From NCBI GenBank assembly GCA_002402105.1, contig NVVD01000008.1, positions 50,773 to 114,772 on the forward strand: a stretch of 64,000 bases of DNA, given 5' to 3'. Every line of letters begins with the position of its first letter. The stretch's first letter is position 1. Source of the stretch: Candidatus Cloacimonadota bacterium. GTDB taxonomy: Bacteria > Muiribacteriota > UBA6191. The position numbers and the translations under genes are program-made. This document shows positions 1 through 8,668 of the stretch, piece by piece. The notes beneath the pieces are model-generated. The model ran no database searches. It had not been told where the DNA came from and saw nothing but the letters and a program-made list of their open reading frames with translations.

Positions 1-1972
1 AGAAAAAGGTGCTAAAACTATTGATGTAAAAAATGAAAAAGGTGAAACGAAAAAAGTTTCTTTATTTCAAGAGTTACAAAACCGTTTGTCATATATTCAA
101 AGGTTTGCTAGTAAAACAGACTCTGATACTTTTAAAATTGGGTCTAAGACTTATAATAAAAAAGGTGTTAGAGCTGGAGTAACTTTGGTTATATCTTGGT
201 ACTTTACAAAAGAAAATGTAAATAAGTTATTAATTCAAAAAGCACAAGAACCAAAAGATGACGGAGTAAGTACCACTGGTTGGACAGAAGAGTCAAAAGC
301 TTTATATATCTATATGGCTGATAAATTAAATAAAAGAGAAGACTTTACTTTATCTGTAAAAACAACTGTAACTCAAACCTTAGTTGGTATGGTAACTAAA
401 TATAATACAATGGTTAAAAAGGTGAATGTACCAGAGCTAGAAACTCTTTTAACAGGTAGCTTAAGTAAAAATATTGAAAGATTTTTAAAAGATAAAAAGC
501 TAACACCAGATTCATATAAAGAAATAAGTAATTGGCAAAGAGAATATAAGATTTATTTAGAGCAAATGAAAGTTGCAAAAAATGCAAAAGAATCTGATTT
601 GGCTAAATTAAAGGTGTTTTTAAAAGAAAATAATATTGATGAAAACTATATTGAAAAATGGGTTAATGTAAAATCAGCTCATTCAATTATAGAAAAGTTA
701 GCTAAAAGTGGTATATCAAAAACAAAAATAGATTATTTTATAAGAGATTTAAAATCCTATACTCAAAACGGTATAACAGAAGCAATGTCTGCTGCACGTG
801 CTTGGGATACTTACACAAAAATTAAATCAAAATATCTAGAAACTGTTGGAGAAGCTAATAAAAGAGCTCAAGAGTTAATTGATTGGGTTATTAAGTTTGA
901 TAAAAAAAGAGAAAATGTTGAAGATAAAAGCCTATACGGAAAACTTTTATCAGAGATGTTTGTTTTTATTAGAGATGAAAAAGGCGACAAAGTTGAAATG
1001 ATAAATACAGCTTTTGCAAAGGGTTACTCTGAGTGTTTAGATCTTTTTACTTTATACTCTTTGGATCAACTAAAAATGACTACAGGGTCATATCCAAAAC
1101 CATTAGCAGATTCAAGAGTTATAAGAAAAATAGATACAATTAACAAAACTCGACAAGTTTGTTTTGCTGCTTATGAGTGGAGACTTAAAGAAAGACTAGC
1201 TAAAGGTGAAAATGATTATATATTTTCACAAACTTCAGCACCAATACAAAATGCTTATGGTTACAGTATAGCTACTATCATTAAATCTATGGGAAAAAGT
1301 GCTGAATCTATTAAAGTTGCTTCAAATACAGACCATAGTATTTATGAAGGCTTTACTGACTTGATGGAGTTTATCAAAAATATTAGATATTGGGTTGTTA
1401 GAATTCTAATCAAAGAATTTAAAGATAAGGGTATTGTTGTTGATGGTGGTCTAAGTGAAGATCAAAGTGATAATATTAACTTTACAATTCCAAATGGTTC
1501 AATTTTATTTGCTCAAGGCTCACATAAACTATCAGCAATAGGTAAAGAAACATTAGATAAGTATGTGCCGCAGTTATTAGAGGTTTTAGGAGACTACGGT
1601 AGTATTTTATCAAACGTTGATATTGAAGGACATACTAACTCTGACGGAGGAGCAAAGTATGATAATATTGGCTTATCTAGAAGAAGAGCAATTACAGTAC
1701 AAAAATATTGTAATGTAGCAATCAAAGCTTTTAAAGCAAAAGCTCAAGGTGTTAAAGTAGAAGCTATTGCAAAAGGTCCTTTAGAGTTAATTTTTAAGGA
1801 TGTAAGTGGTAAAAAAGTTGAAGATAAAGTTGCGAGTCGAAGAGTAGTTATTAAATTTGCTTTAGATAAAGCAAAAATAGCTAATATTAAATCAAATGAC
1901 TCAGAGTTATTAAAGTTAAGAGATAAGATAAAGCTACATTTTCCAAACTTTGAAACTTTAGGGGCTAAATAG
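1..1972 (+). CDS. OmpA-family envelope protein, 5' end cut off by window edge
   Basis: The reading frame is open from base 2, so the gene begins before the window; the TTG at 86 is only an internal codon. About 656 residues are visible. The last 170 or so form an OmpA/MotB-like peptidoglycan-binding domain, with a strand reading GSILFAQGSHKLS, then EGHTNSDG and YDNIGLSRRRAITVQKY, the usual spacing for this family. The long region before it is rich in Lys and Glu, looks helical and matches nothing I recognise. A role in linking the outer membrane or an envelope machine to peptidoglycan is inferred from the C-terminal domain only. The next gene starts 8 bases downstream, so the two are probably co-transcribed. 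Confidence 0.8.
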   Translation, partial: EKGAKTIDVKNEKGETKKVSLFQELQNRLSYIQRFASKTDSDTFKIGSKTYNKKGVRAGVTLVISWYFTKENVNKLLIQKAQEPKDDGVSTTGWTEESKALYIYMADKLNKREDFTLSVKTTVTQTLVGMVTKYNTMVKKVNVPELETLLTGSLSKNIERFLKDKKLTPDSYKEISNWQREYKIYLEQMKVAKNAKESDLAKLKVFLKENNIDENYIEKWVNVKSAHSIIEKLAKSGISKTKIDYFIRDLKSYTQNGITEAMSAARAWDTYTKIKSKYLETVGEANKRAQELIDWVIKFDKKRENVEDKSLYGKLLSEMFVFIRDEKGDKVEMINTAFAKGYSECLDLFTLYSLDQLKMTTGSYPKPLADSRVIRKIDTINKTRQVCFAAYEWRLKERLAKGENDYIFSQTSAPIQNAYGYSIATIIKSMGKSAESIKVASNTDHSIYEGFTDLMEFIKNIRYWVVRILIKEFKDKGIVVDGGLSEDQSDNINFTIPNGSILFAQGSHKLSAIGKETLDKYVPQLLEVLGDYGSILSNVDIEGHTNSDGGAKYDNIGLSRRRAITVQKYCNVAIKAFKAKAQGVKVEAIAKGPLELIFKDVSGKKVEDKVASRRVVIKFALDKAKIANIKSNDSELLKLRDKIKLHFPNFETLGAK

Positions 1973-1980
1973 ACCATTTC

Positions 1981-3105
1981 ATGAAATACTTAATTTTACT
2001 TATAGTATTTACTCAAATAATATTTTGTGAACATGTTTTATATCAAGTAAAAAGACATGGAGAGTTGATTTATTTCAACTCTTCAAATGGCAATAAAGAG
2101 TCTATTGCTTTGAAGGTAAATAAATTTAAGATAGCTTACCCTTGGATTGCATATACAAATTTGAATAAAAATTTGTATGCAAAAAACTTACGGGATAAAA
2201 AAGTGATTGACCTAGGAAAGTCAAAGTTATTTAAGCTAGGTTCTGAATTACTTGCTTTTACTAATACTAAAGGTAAATTGTACTCACTAAACTTAAGTTT
2301 ACAAAAAAAGCGTTTTCATGAGTTAGGTATTAGAAGTTTTAAAACAAGTAGAAACGCTTTAATTTGGACAAATAAAAAAAGAACATTAAAATATTATAAT
2401 GCAATAAGCACTAAAACAAAGGTTTTACAAAAGTATTGTGAGTTTTTTCAAGTATCTTGGCCGATGTTGAGTCATGTTGATATGGGTCATCAGCTTTATG
2501 GTACAAATTTAAAGAGCGAAGAGAGTCGAGTTTTGCTGTCTTCTTTTTATATCTTTCAAGCAGCAAGTGCGGGTATTTTAACTTTAGATAGATCTTATAA
2601 ATTAAGATATTACAATACTAGTTTAAAAAGAGTGGGCATCAATAAAGATATTGAGAGAGTTAAAGATTTTAAATTTGTAGACCATTTTATTTTATATCGT
2701 CAGTATGATACAAAAAATCTAATGTTTAGAAATTTAAGAGCTCCAGAAACTATTTTACGTTCCAAAAAACCAAAAACCTATCAATTAGCACCTCATACTT
2801 TGACCATCATTAATAATAAGGGTGGATTAGAAATTGAAAATAGTGATTATAAAATGTTTAGTTTACCAGCCATTTATCGAGCAAAGTCAAAATATAAGCG
2901 TTTATTGACTGGTAATTCAATTTTATCTTATACAATCAGAAATCAAGTATTTTTATATAACGCAAAGATTGGAAAAGAATATAAAATAGCTAAATCAGTT
3001 TATTGGATGGAGCTAGAAGGTATGAACCAAAGAAGGCCTTTAAAAAGTTTAAAAAAGTTAAACTTTTCACAAATACATCAAGATAAATATTCACAAGTTC
3101 AATAA
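1981..3105 (+). CDS. secreted protein of unknown function, possibly beta-propeller-like
   Basis: This is a 374-residue protein with a short hydrophobic N-terminus (MKYLILLIVFTQIIFC) that looks like a signal peptide. The Cys at residue 16 lies in IIFC, which is a poor lipobox, so lipidation is doubtful. The mature part consists of short beta-type segments with recurring patterns such as LYAKNLRDKK, LYSLNLSLQK and LRYYNTSLKR, about 40 residues apart. This suggests a degenerate WD40/YVTN-like propeller, but no family can be named with confidence. It follows the OmpA-domain gene by 8 bases and shares its strand, so an envelope function alongside that protein is likely. Confidence 0.6.
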   Translation: MKYLILLIVFTQIIFCEHVLYQVKRHGELIYFNSSNGNKESIALKVNKFKIAYPWIAYTNLNKNLYAKNLRDKKVIDLGKSKLFKLGSELLAFTNTKGKLYSLNLSLQKKRFHELGIRSFKTSRNALIWTNKKRTLKYYNAISTKTKVLQKYCEFFQVSWPMLSHVDMGHQLYGTNLKSEESRVLLSSFYIFQAASAGILTLDRSYKLRYYNTSLKRVGINKDIERVKDFKFVDHFILYRQYDTKNLMFRNLRAPETILRSKKPKTYQLAPHTLTIINNKGGLEIENSDYKMFSLPAIYRAKSKYKRLLTGNSILSYTIRNQVFLYNAKIGKEYKIAKSVYWMELEGMNQRRPLKSLKKLNFSQIHQDKYSQVQ

Positions 3106-3180
3106 ATCATACATTTGACAATTCCATAGTATTCTAAGAGAATATAGAGCGTGATATAAGATGAATACCCTTTCTAAATT

Positions 3181-3972
3181 ATGATTCAAAATAAAAATAA
3201 ATTTCCTTATGAAGCTAAAGGATTAAAATTAAATAACTTTGCTTATACAATACTTGAGATTATGTTTGTTGTTTCAATCATAACTGTTTTGCTAGCTACT
3301 TTTTTCTTAATTTCGATGCGTCGAGCAGGTAGCATGAGAGACAAAATCAAAAGTGCGAATGCTTTGAGATTACAAGAAAAAGTAAAATTAGATAAAGAAA
3401 TTGAAATGGATGATGAACTTCATAAATTTAGAGATGCTATGGAGGCCCAAAAAGCTCAAAAGAGAATGAAAGAAGACTCAGTAACCCCAGCTATTTTCAG
3501 AATTTCAAAGGGAATCAATTATTCAGGAAATACAGACAGTAAAAGTTCTTTATTAGCTAAAAAACTATTAAGTGCTGCTACATTAAAAATTAAATTAAAC
3601 CAAATGAAAGAGGCTCTGCAACTTTTAAAAGAAGCTAGTAACTTGGGAGCCTTTGAACCAAAAACCTCTTTGGAGGTAGCTAAATTATTTTGGCAGGCAG
3701 GTGATTTTAAATATGCTCAAGAAAGTTTAGATAATGCACTTATGTTAGACCCAGAATATGCAGATGCGCATTTATTAAAGGCTAGATTATTTATTAAAAA
3801 TAATCGTTTAGACTTGGCTGAAAAAAGTATTATAGCAACTGAAAACCTAAGCCATAAAAACGCTGATGTTTTACTTGTTTGGTCTGAGTTTTATCTTAAA
3901 AAAGGTAATAAAGCAAGGTCAAGGCTTCTTTTAGAAGAATATAAAATGATAATAAGCAGGAATCCAAATTGA
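3181..3972 (+). CDS. prepilin-like N-terminus joined to TPR repeats
   Basis: Residues 1-21 form a charged leader ending in FA, followed by YTILEIMFVVSIITVLLA. With cleavage after Ala21 this fits a type IV prepilin site: a small residue at -1, an aromatic at +1, Glu at +5 (Glu26) and a hydrophobic helix. Residues 45-90 are strongly charged and probably coiled. From about residue 125 to the end there are TPR-like helical pairs (KLLSAATLKIKLNQMKEALQ, AKLFWQAGDFKYAQESLDNA, AHLLKARLFIKNNRLDLAEK). The protein would be anchored like a pseudopilin but present a TPR scaffold instead of a pilin head. No good ribosome-binding site precedes the ATG. Its end overlaps the TTG start of the next gene. Confidence 0.65.
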   Translation: MIQNKNKFPYEAKGLKLNNFAYTILEIMFVVSIITVLLATFFLISMRRAGSMRDKIKSANALRLQEKVKLDKEIEMDDELHKFRDAMEAQKAQKRMKEDSVTPAIFRISKGINYSGNTDSKSSLLAKKLLSAATLKIKLNQMKEALQLLKEASNLGAFEPKTSLEVAKLFWQAGDFKYAQESLDNALMLDPEYADAHLLKARLFIKNNRLDLAEKSIIATENLSHKNADVLLVWSEFYLKKGNKARSRLLLEEYKMIISRNPN

Positions 3973-5222
3973 TTGGTGAAATTGTTTTAATTGTTGCTTT
4001 GTTGATGGTTTCAGCTTTATTCTCAGGTTCTGAAGTATCAATTTTTTCATTGAAAGACTCTTACCTAGAAGGACTCAAAGAGAAAAAGGGTTTTTTAGTA
4101 AAGTGTTTATTATCATTAATTGAAAATAAAAATGCTTGTTTAATTGTTATTTTGGTTGGAAACTTACTTGTAAATATTTTTTTATCTTCTTTAGTTTCTG
4201 AAACAGCAATGACTATGTTTGGTGAAGCTGGTCTAGCATGGGCTGTTTTGATAATGACCCTGTTAATTTTGGTTTTTGGAGAAATCATCCCAAAGACAAT
4301 TGCTTTAAAAAATGCAACAACCTTTGCTTTTTTGTCCTCTCCTATTTTGGTTTTACTAAAAAAAATTGTATTTCCTTTAGTTAGTATATTAGAAAACTTA
4401 TCTAATTTTTTTGTAAACTTAATTTTTGGAGCTCCAGATAATGAAGAAGGGCATTTGAGTGTAGATGAATTACAAACAATGACTACTTTAGGTGAAAAAG
4501 AGGGGGCTTTAAAGGGTTGGGAAAGAAAGTTAATAGAGAAGGTTTTTGAATTTCATGAAGTTTTTGCTGTTGAAAGAATGACACCAAGGCCAGATATTTT
4601 AGCTCTTGATATTCATGCAAAAAAAGATGAGATAGACTTATTAATGGAAGGTATTAAGCACAGTAAAATTTTAGTATATAAAGATGAGATCGATTATGTA
4701 GTAGGATATTTTCAAGTAAAAGACTATCTACTAGAAGAAAACTGCTCTTTAGAAGATATTATTAAACCTGTTTATATTGTGCCTGAGTTTAAAGCTATAC
4801 ATACTCTTTTAAAAGAAATGCAAATTAAAAATATTAAAATGGCTGTTTTAATGGATGAGTATGCAAATGTGCAGGGTATTATAACGATAGAAGACTTACT
4901 ACAAACCATTTTTGGAGAAATGAATGATCCAAGTAAGCTACAAAGTACTTCAATAGCTAATTTGTCAAAAAATAAATATTTGATCTATGGAAGTGTGTCA
5001 TGTCGAGAGGTAGATACATATTTAGAAGAAAACTTTTTTGAAGAAGAATTTGAGAATATTGGTTCAGTGGCAGCTGCTTTTTTAACTAAGTTAAATAAAT
5101 TACCTGAAGTTGGAGATGTTTATACCACAAAAAGCTTTGAGTTAAGTGTAAAAAAAGTGATAAAAAGAAGAATAACAGAAATTGGGCTATTTGTTTTTGA
5201 GTCTGATGAGGTGAAAACATGA
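3969..5222 (+). CDS. CNNM/CorC (HlyC-type) transporter-like membrane protein, copy 1
   Basis: A 417-residue protein with the layout of the DUF21-CBS-CorC family, which is linked to magnesium and cobalt handling. Residues 1-150 carry the DUF21 membrane part, with the family signatures ALFSGSEVSIFSL near the N-terminus and LVFGEIIPKTIALK near residue 100. A CBS pair follows at about 190-320 (VLMDEYANVQGIITIEDLL), and a C-terminal CorC/HlyC domain at about 330-405. The start is the TTG at 3969, which overlaps the upstream stop codon and has AGGAA seven bases before it. The next gene is a paralogue that overlaps it by ATGA, so the two are translationally coupled and may form a heteromer. Confidence 0.88.
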   Translation: MIGEIVLIVALLMVSALFSGSEVSIFSLKDSYLEGLKEKKGFLVKCLLSLIENKNACLIVILVGNLLVNIFLSSLVSETAMTMFGEAGLAWAVLIMTLLILVFGEIIPKTIALKNATTFAFLSSPILVLLKKIVFPLVSILENLSNFFVNLIFGAPDNEEGHLSVDELQTMTTLGEKEGALKGWERKLIEKVFEFHEVFAVERMTPRPDILALDIHAKKDEIDLLMEGIKHSKILVYKDEIDYVVGYFQVKDYLLEENCSLEDIIKPVYIVPEFKAIHTLLKEMQIKNIKMAVLMDEYANVQGIITIEDLLQTIFGEMNDPSKLQSTSIANLSKNKYLIYGSVSCREVDTYLEENFFEEEFENIGSVAAAFLTKLNKLPEVGDVYTTKSFELSVKKVIKRRITEIGLFVFESDEVKT

Positions 5223-6475
5223 GTATAATATTATTTTCAATATTTATTTGTTTAGTTTTTTCAGCTTTTTTTTCAGCTTCAGAAATTGTTTTACTGAGTG
5301 TAAATAAAATTAAGCTACGTCACTATTGGGAAGAAGAAGGCTCAAAGTCAGCACAAGAAATTTATGAATTTATCAAAGATCCTCAGCGTATAATATCTGC
5401 AATTTTAGTGGGTAATAATGTAACAAATATTTCAGCAACAGCATTAGCAACTTTATATTTTACAAGATTATTGCAAGGTAAGCATTTATATGGTGATTAT
5501 ATTCCTTTAATAACATCATTAGTGCTTACTCCTATTATATTGATTTTATCCGAAATTATTCCAAAAAGTATAGGGCGTCGCTTTTCAAATGAAATTATAT
5601 TTTTTATTTATAAACCACTAAGAGCACTAACTTTAATATTGAATCCTATGATTTCTTTATTAGATTCATTAAACCAATTTTTGCTGAGAAGATTTTCTAG
5701 TGAAGAAGCTGTTAAAGATGGAGATTTTTCAAGAGAAGAGTTTTCACATTGGATGAAAAAGTCTGTATCTATTGGAGCAATGAACAGTGAAACAGAAAAA
5801 ATGGTTCGCTCAACATTTGAATTTAGAGAGACTCTATGTAAAGAGGTAATGGTGCCTTTAATGGATATGGCAGCTCTATCAATTCAAGGAATGCCTATAG
5901 AATCTTTTTTAGACTTTGCTAGAAAACATCGTTATACACGTTACCCTATTTATACGAATCGTATTGATCATATCATTGGATATATTAATTTATATGAAGT
6001 TTTAGCTTCTTATAAAACTTGTGATAAAAATCTATCAGGATATATAAAATCTGTTCATTATATTCCAAGTGCTTTACCTATAGATAAACTTTTTTTACAT
6101 ATGCAAAATTCAGAAAAAAGACTAGTTATACTTGTTGATGAATATGGTGGTTGTGATGGTATGTTAACCATGGAAGATATCATGGAAGAAATGGTTGGGG
6201 AAATTGCAGAGGAACATGAAGAATTTGTTCCTGAAATTATTGAAGTTAGATCGGGAGTATTTGAAATAGATGCTTCTATTGACTTAGATGATTTGAATGA
6301 AGAATTATCTTTAAATCTTCCTAAAAATGGCTATGAAACTTTGGCTGGTTATTTAATGATTCAATTAGAAAAAATACCAAATAAAGGAGACAATACTTTT
6401 ATTGATGATTTACATTTTGAAGTATTATCTATGGATGGTTTAACCATTGAAAAAATAAGATTAACTAGGCTATAA
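5219..6475 (+). CDS. CNNM/CorC (HlyC-type) transporter-like membrane protein, copy 2
   Basis: A 418-residue paralogue of the preceding gene with the same order of parts. The DUF21 signature is SAFFSASEIVLLSVNKIKLR, and the membrane part has LILSEIIPKSIGRR. The CBS pair includes ILVDEYGGCDGMLTMEDIM, followed by an acidic stretch and the CorC/HlyC domain. The ATG at 5219 overlaps the upstream stop (ATGA) and is preceded by GAGGTG. The family is implicated in divalent cation export or sensing; the substrate here is not shown by sequence. The gene runs tail to tail with the polyprenyl synthase, overlapping it by six bases. Confidence 0.9.
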   Translation: MSIILFSIFICLVFSAFFSASEIVLLSVNKIKLRHYWEEEGSKSAQEIYEFIKDPQRIISAILVGNNVTNISATALATLYFTRLLQGKHLYGDYIPLITSLVLTPIILILSEIIPKSIGRRFSNEIIFFIYKPLRALTLILNPMISLLDSLNQFLLRRFSSEEAVKDGDFSREEFSHWMKKSVSIGAMNSETEKMVRSTFEFRETLCKEVMVPLMDMAALSIQGMPIESFLDFARKHRYTRYPIYTNRIDHIIGYINLYEVLASYKTCDKNLSGYIKSVHYIPSALPIDKLFLHMQNSEKRLVILVDEYGGCDGMLTMEDIMEEMVGEIAEEHEEFVPEIIEVRSGVFEIDASIDLDDLNEELSLNLPKNGYETLAGYLMIQLEKIPNKGDNTFIDDLHFEVLSMDGLTIEKIRLTRL

Positions 6476-7477
6476 AGTTAAAGAATTAGGGATTCTTGAA
6501 ATCGTGTAAGAGACTAAATCCTCTAAAATATTTTTACCTAAATTATCATTAAAACACTCTAGATTTTGAAAACACTTATTTTTTAATTGATGGATAGATG
6601 AAATAGTTGTTTCTATAGCATTTGTTGCAAAAACATTTGTTTTTAAATCGCTTTTTAAAAAGTTATAATTTTTTTGGTTGAAGGCATTTAAAATAGAGCT
6701 TTCTTGACCATTTTTTTCTTGATATTTGATAGCATTCATTACTGGTAAAGTAATTAAGCCATTTATAACATCATATCCCGTTGTTTTACCATAATAATTA
6801 GAGTCTCCATCAAAATCTATGAGGTCATCTACAATTTGAAATAACGTTCCAAAATCACTAGCATATTGATTGAGAGATTTGATTTGCTTTGGAGTAAAGC
6901 TATCATGGCAAACAATAGCTAGATTGCAGGCCGCTCTAAAAATAGATCCTGTTTTTAAATCTATCATTTTAAGATATTGGCTCTCAATATAGCTTAGTGT
7001 TTGTGCGCTTTGTTGATTATATTCAATTTCAAGATATTGTCCTTCAACTAGCTCACAAGTAAGTTGTGACATAATTGTATTACAGCTATTAGGGTTATTA
7101 TGGGTAATGATATGAAATGACTTTGAAAGCAGCCAGTCTCCAAGTAGTGTTGCTTCTGCTAGCCCCCATTTTTTATGAACAGTTTCAATGCCTCGTCGTA
7201 ATTCTCCATTGTCAATAATGTCATCATGAATTAATGAAGCTGTATGGAGTATTTCTAATCCTGCTGCAATTTTATGAAATGAAGATTTATCTTTGGTTTC
7301 TATTAAATGACAACAAGCTAAATGAAGAATAGGTCTAAGGAGTTTGCCTTTGACATGAAAGGTGTGATCTAAAATTTCTTGTAATAATTTAGAGTGACAT
7401 TGAGAAGTTTCGTGGTTGATTATTTTTTGAACTTCAATTAAATCAGAACTTAGAGATTTAATTACTTTTTGTATCAT
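6470..7477 (-). CDS. polyprenyl diphosphate synthase (IspA/IspB family)
   Basis: A trans-type isoprenyl synthase that condenses isopentenyl diphosphate onto an allylic diphosphate. The first Asp-rich motif is LIHDDIIDNGELRRG and the second is QIVDDLIDFDGD; the Lys of the KTTGYDVINGLITLPV segment also fits the family. I chose the ATG at 7477 (product MIQKVIKSLSS, 335 residues) because AAGG lies about eight bases before it. An in-frame ATG at 7510 has no ribosome-binding site. The length and the small residue at the chain-length position fit a medium- or long-chain enzyme for quinone side chains or undecaprenyl-type carriers, but the product length cannot be read from sequence. A UbiE/MenG methyltransferase at 47069 would be a downstream user if the product is a quinone tail. 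Confidence 0.9.
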   Translation of the reverse strand: MIQKVIKSLSSDLIEVQKIINHETSQCHSKLLQEILDHTFHVKGKLLRPILHLACCHLIETKDKSSFHKIAAGLEILHTASLIHDDIIDNGELRRGIETVHKKWGLAEATLLGDWLLSKSFHIITHNNPNSCNTIMSQLTCELVEGQYLEIEYNQQSAQTLSYIESQYLKMIDLKTGSIFRAACNLAIVCHDSFTPKQIKSLNQYASDFGTLFQIVDDLIDFDGDSNYYGKTTGYDVINGLITLPVMNAIKYQEKNGQESSILNAFNQKNYNFLKSDLKTNVFATNAIETTISSIHQLKNKCFQNLECFNDNLGKNILEDLVSYTISRIPNSLTL

Positions 7478-7547
7478 TTTATTGCCTTGAATCAAAATAT
7501 GTATAGGCATAGATATAACATGTTAAAAATATAGAAGCAATGAACAA

Positions 7548-8354
7548 TTATCTATGAAGAGTCAGTTTTTGACTGTTTATATTTTGAAAAGGAATAAGCT
7601 GATTGTTTTTTAATAAATGCCAAGCACCTTTATAGCTAAAAGTATTATTTGTATTACTTAGGTGTTCTAGCATGTTTTCATCTTCATCAAATAGAGCAAA
7701 TGAGATTTGATTAAAACTAAAGGAGATTAGATACTTAAAACTGATTTCATTTTTATTTCTAACATAGCTAATATTTTTTAATTTTTTAGAAGAATTAAAA
7801 ACTTGTACATCATATTTGTCGTCGACTTTAAAAAAAAGTTGGTGCTCGTTATTTTTGACACCTATTATAAGTGAGGGTATGAGTACGTTACTAGTTTTTT
7901 GTTGAATTTCTTTTTCAAAAAAACTGTTATTATTGGTAGATTGATGGTAGTAATCTTGAGGGTTTTCTAAGTGGCTCATTACTCTATTATATTGTTTTTT
8001 ATGATAAAGGCTGTATGCCTCTTGGTAGGTTCTAGGCCTTTCATCATCCATAGAAGCCATCATAGAAATTAGCATAGATTCGGCAGCGTTTAAATAAGGT
8101 TTTTCTTTTCGAGCAATTTGTAGTTTAGATGCTTCGATTTGTGAGTCAATAGAATCATAAATTTGCTTTTCTACGATAAATGTTTGCTTTAAAGAAATGG
8201 TAAACTTAACTTTCTTTTTTGTACGAGTGGATTTATGAATAGTGAGTGAATTGAGTTTACTTTTATGATTAGCACTCTTAAAACTAAAAATTAGATTGTT
8301 TTGGGTAAAGAAGACAGTAGTATTAAATAAAAATAAAAAAAGAAGTTTGTTCAT
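7548..8354 (-). CDS. secreted protein of unknown function
   Basis: A 268-residue protein with a hydrophobic N-terminal segment (MNKLLFLFLFNTTVFFTQ) that should act as a signal peptide. The mature sequence is rich in Lys, Ser and Asn. A basic stretch near residues 30-50 is followed by a helical part (YLNAAESMLISMMASMDD) and a beta-rich C-terminal half. I do not recognise a family. It lies 70 bases upstream of the polyprenyl synthase on the same strand and could share its transcript. Its 5' side faces the 314-base divergent region before the next gene. Confidence 0.55.
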   Translation of the reverse strand: MNKLLFLFLFNTTVFFTQNNLIFSFKSANHKSKLNSLTIHKSTRTKKKVKFTISLKQTFIVEKQIYDSIDSQIEASKLQIARKEKPYLNAAESMLISMMASMDDERPRTYQEAYSLYHKKQYNRVMSHLENPQDYYHQSTNNNSFFEKEIQQKTSNVLIPSLIIGVKNNEHQLFFKVDDKYDVQVFNSSKKLKNISYVRNKNEISFKYLISFSFNQISFALFDEDENMLEHLSNTNNTFSYKGAWHLLKNNQLIPFQNINSQKLTLHR

Positions 8355-8526
8355 TGTTTAAACATTATACAAAATGCTCTTTATTTTGTCATCATGAAAA
8401 ATAGAAACTCCATCAACATGAAGTTTTATTTGTTTAAAAACCCCTTTGTTTGAAGATGTGCTGATTGTGCACCTCCTGAAAAATTATGAAAGGAATAAAA
8501 TATTTAAAATAAAAGTGATTTAGGTA

Positions 8527-8554
8527 TTGACGTTTAAAAACTTTAACTTATACT
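8527..8554 (+). promoter_or_regulatory. sigma70-type promoter for the secreted protein gene at 8669
   Basis: TTGACG at 8527-8532 and TATACT at 8549-8554 are 16 bases apart, close to the housekeeping consensus. They would give an untranslated leader of roughly 105 bases. The intergenic region 8355-8668 contains this promoter, a hairpin near the start codon and AAGGGAG just before the ATG. I see no gene in the rest of it (8355-8526), only AT-rich DNA and the short inverted repeat GTGC...GCAC around 8457-8471. Confidence 0.55.
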
Positions 8555-8625
8555 GATCTTAACTTTCACAGTGCCGCGAGCATAAAAGCTTTATTTTACT
8601 GTTTATAAGTAAGATAAATATAACG

Positions 8626-8655
8626 AATCCGTATTTAAAGTATAGAGTACGGTTT
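8626..8655 (+). repeat. leader hairpin resembling the terminator at 21721
   Basis: CCGTA and TACGG form a short stem here, immediately before the ribosome-binding site of the gene at 8669. The sequence between and beside the arms (TATAGAGT, CGGTTT) closely matches the terminator hairpin at 21721-21752. No T-run follows, so it is not a terminator on this strand. It could influence translation of the secreted protein, or it may be a copy of a small repeat. Confidence 0.35.
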
Positions 8656-8668
8656 AAAGGGAGATTTC

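Noticed and set aside
3115..3145. Perfect -35 box TTGACA before the prepilin/TPR gene
   Set aside because: At 16-18 bases downstream the best -10 is GAGAAT or AGAATA, too poor to call a promoter.
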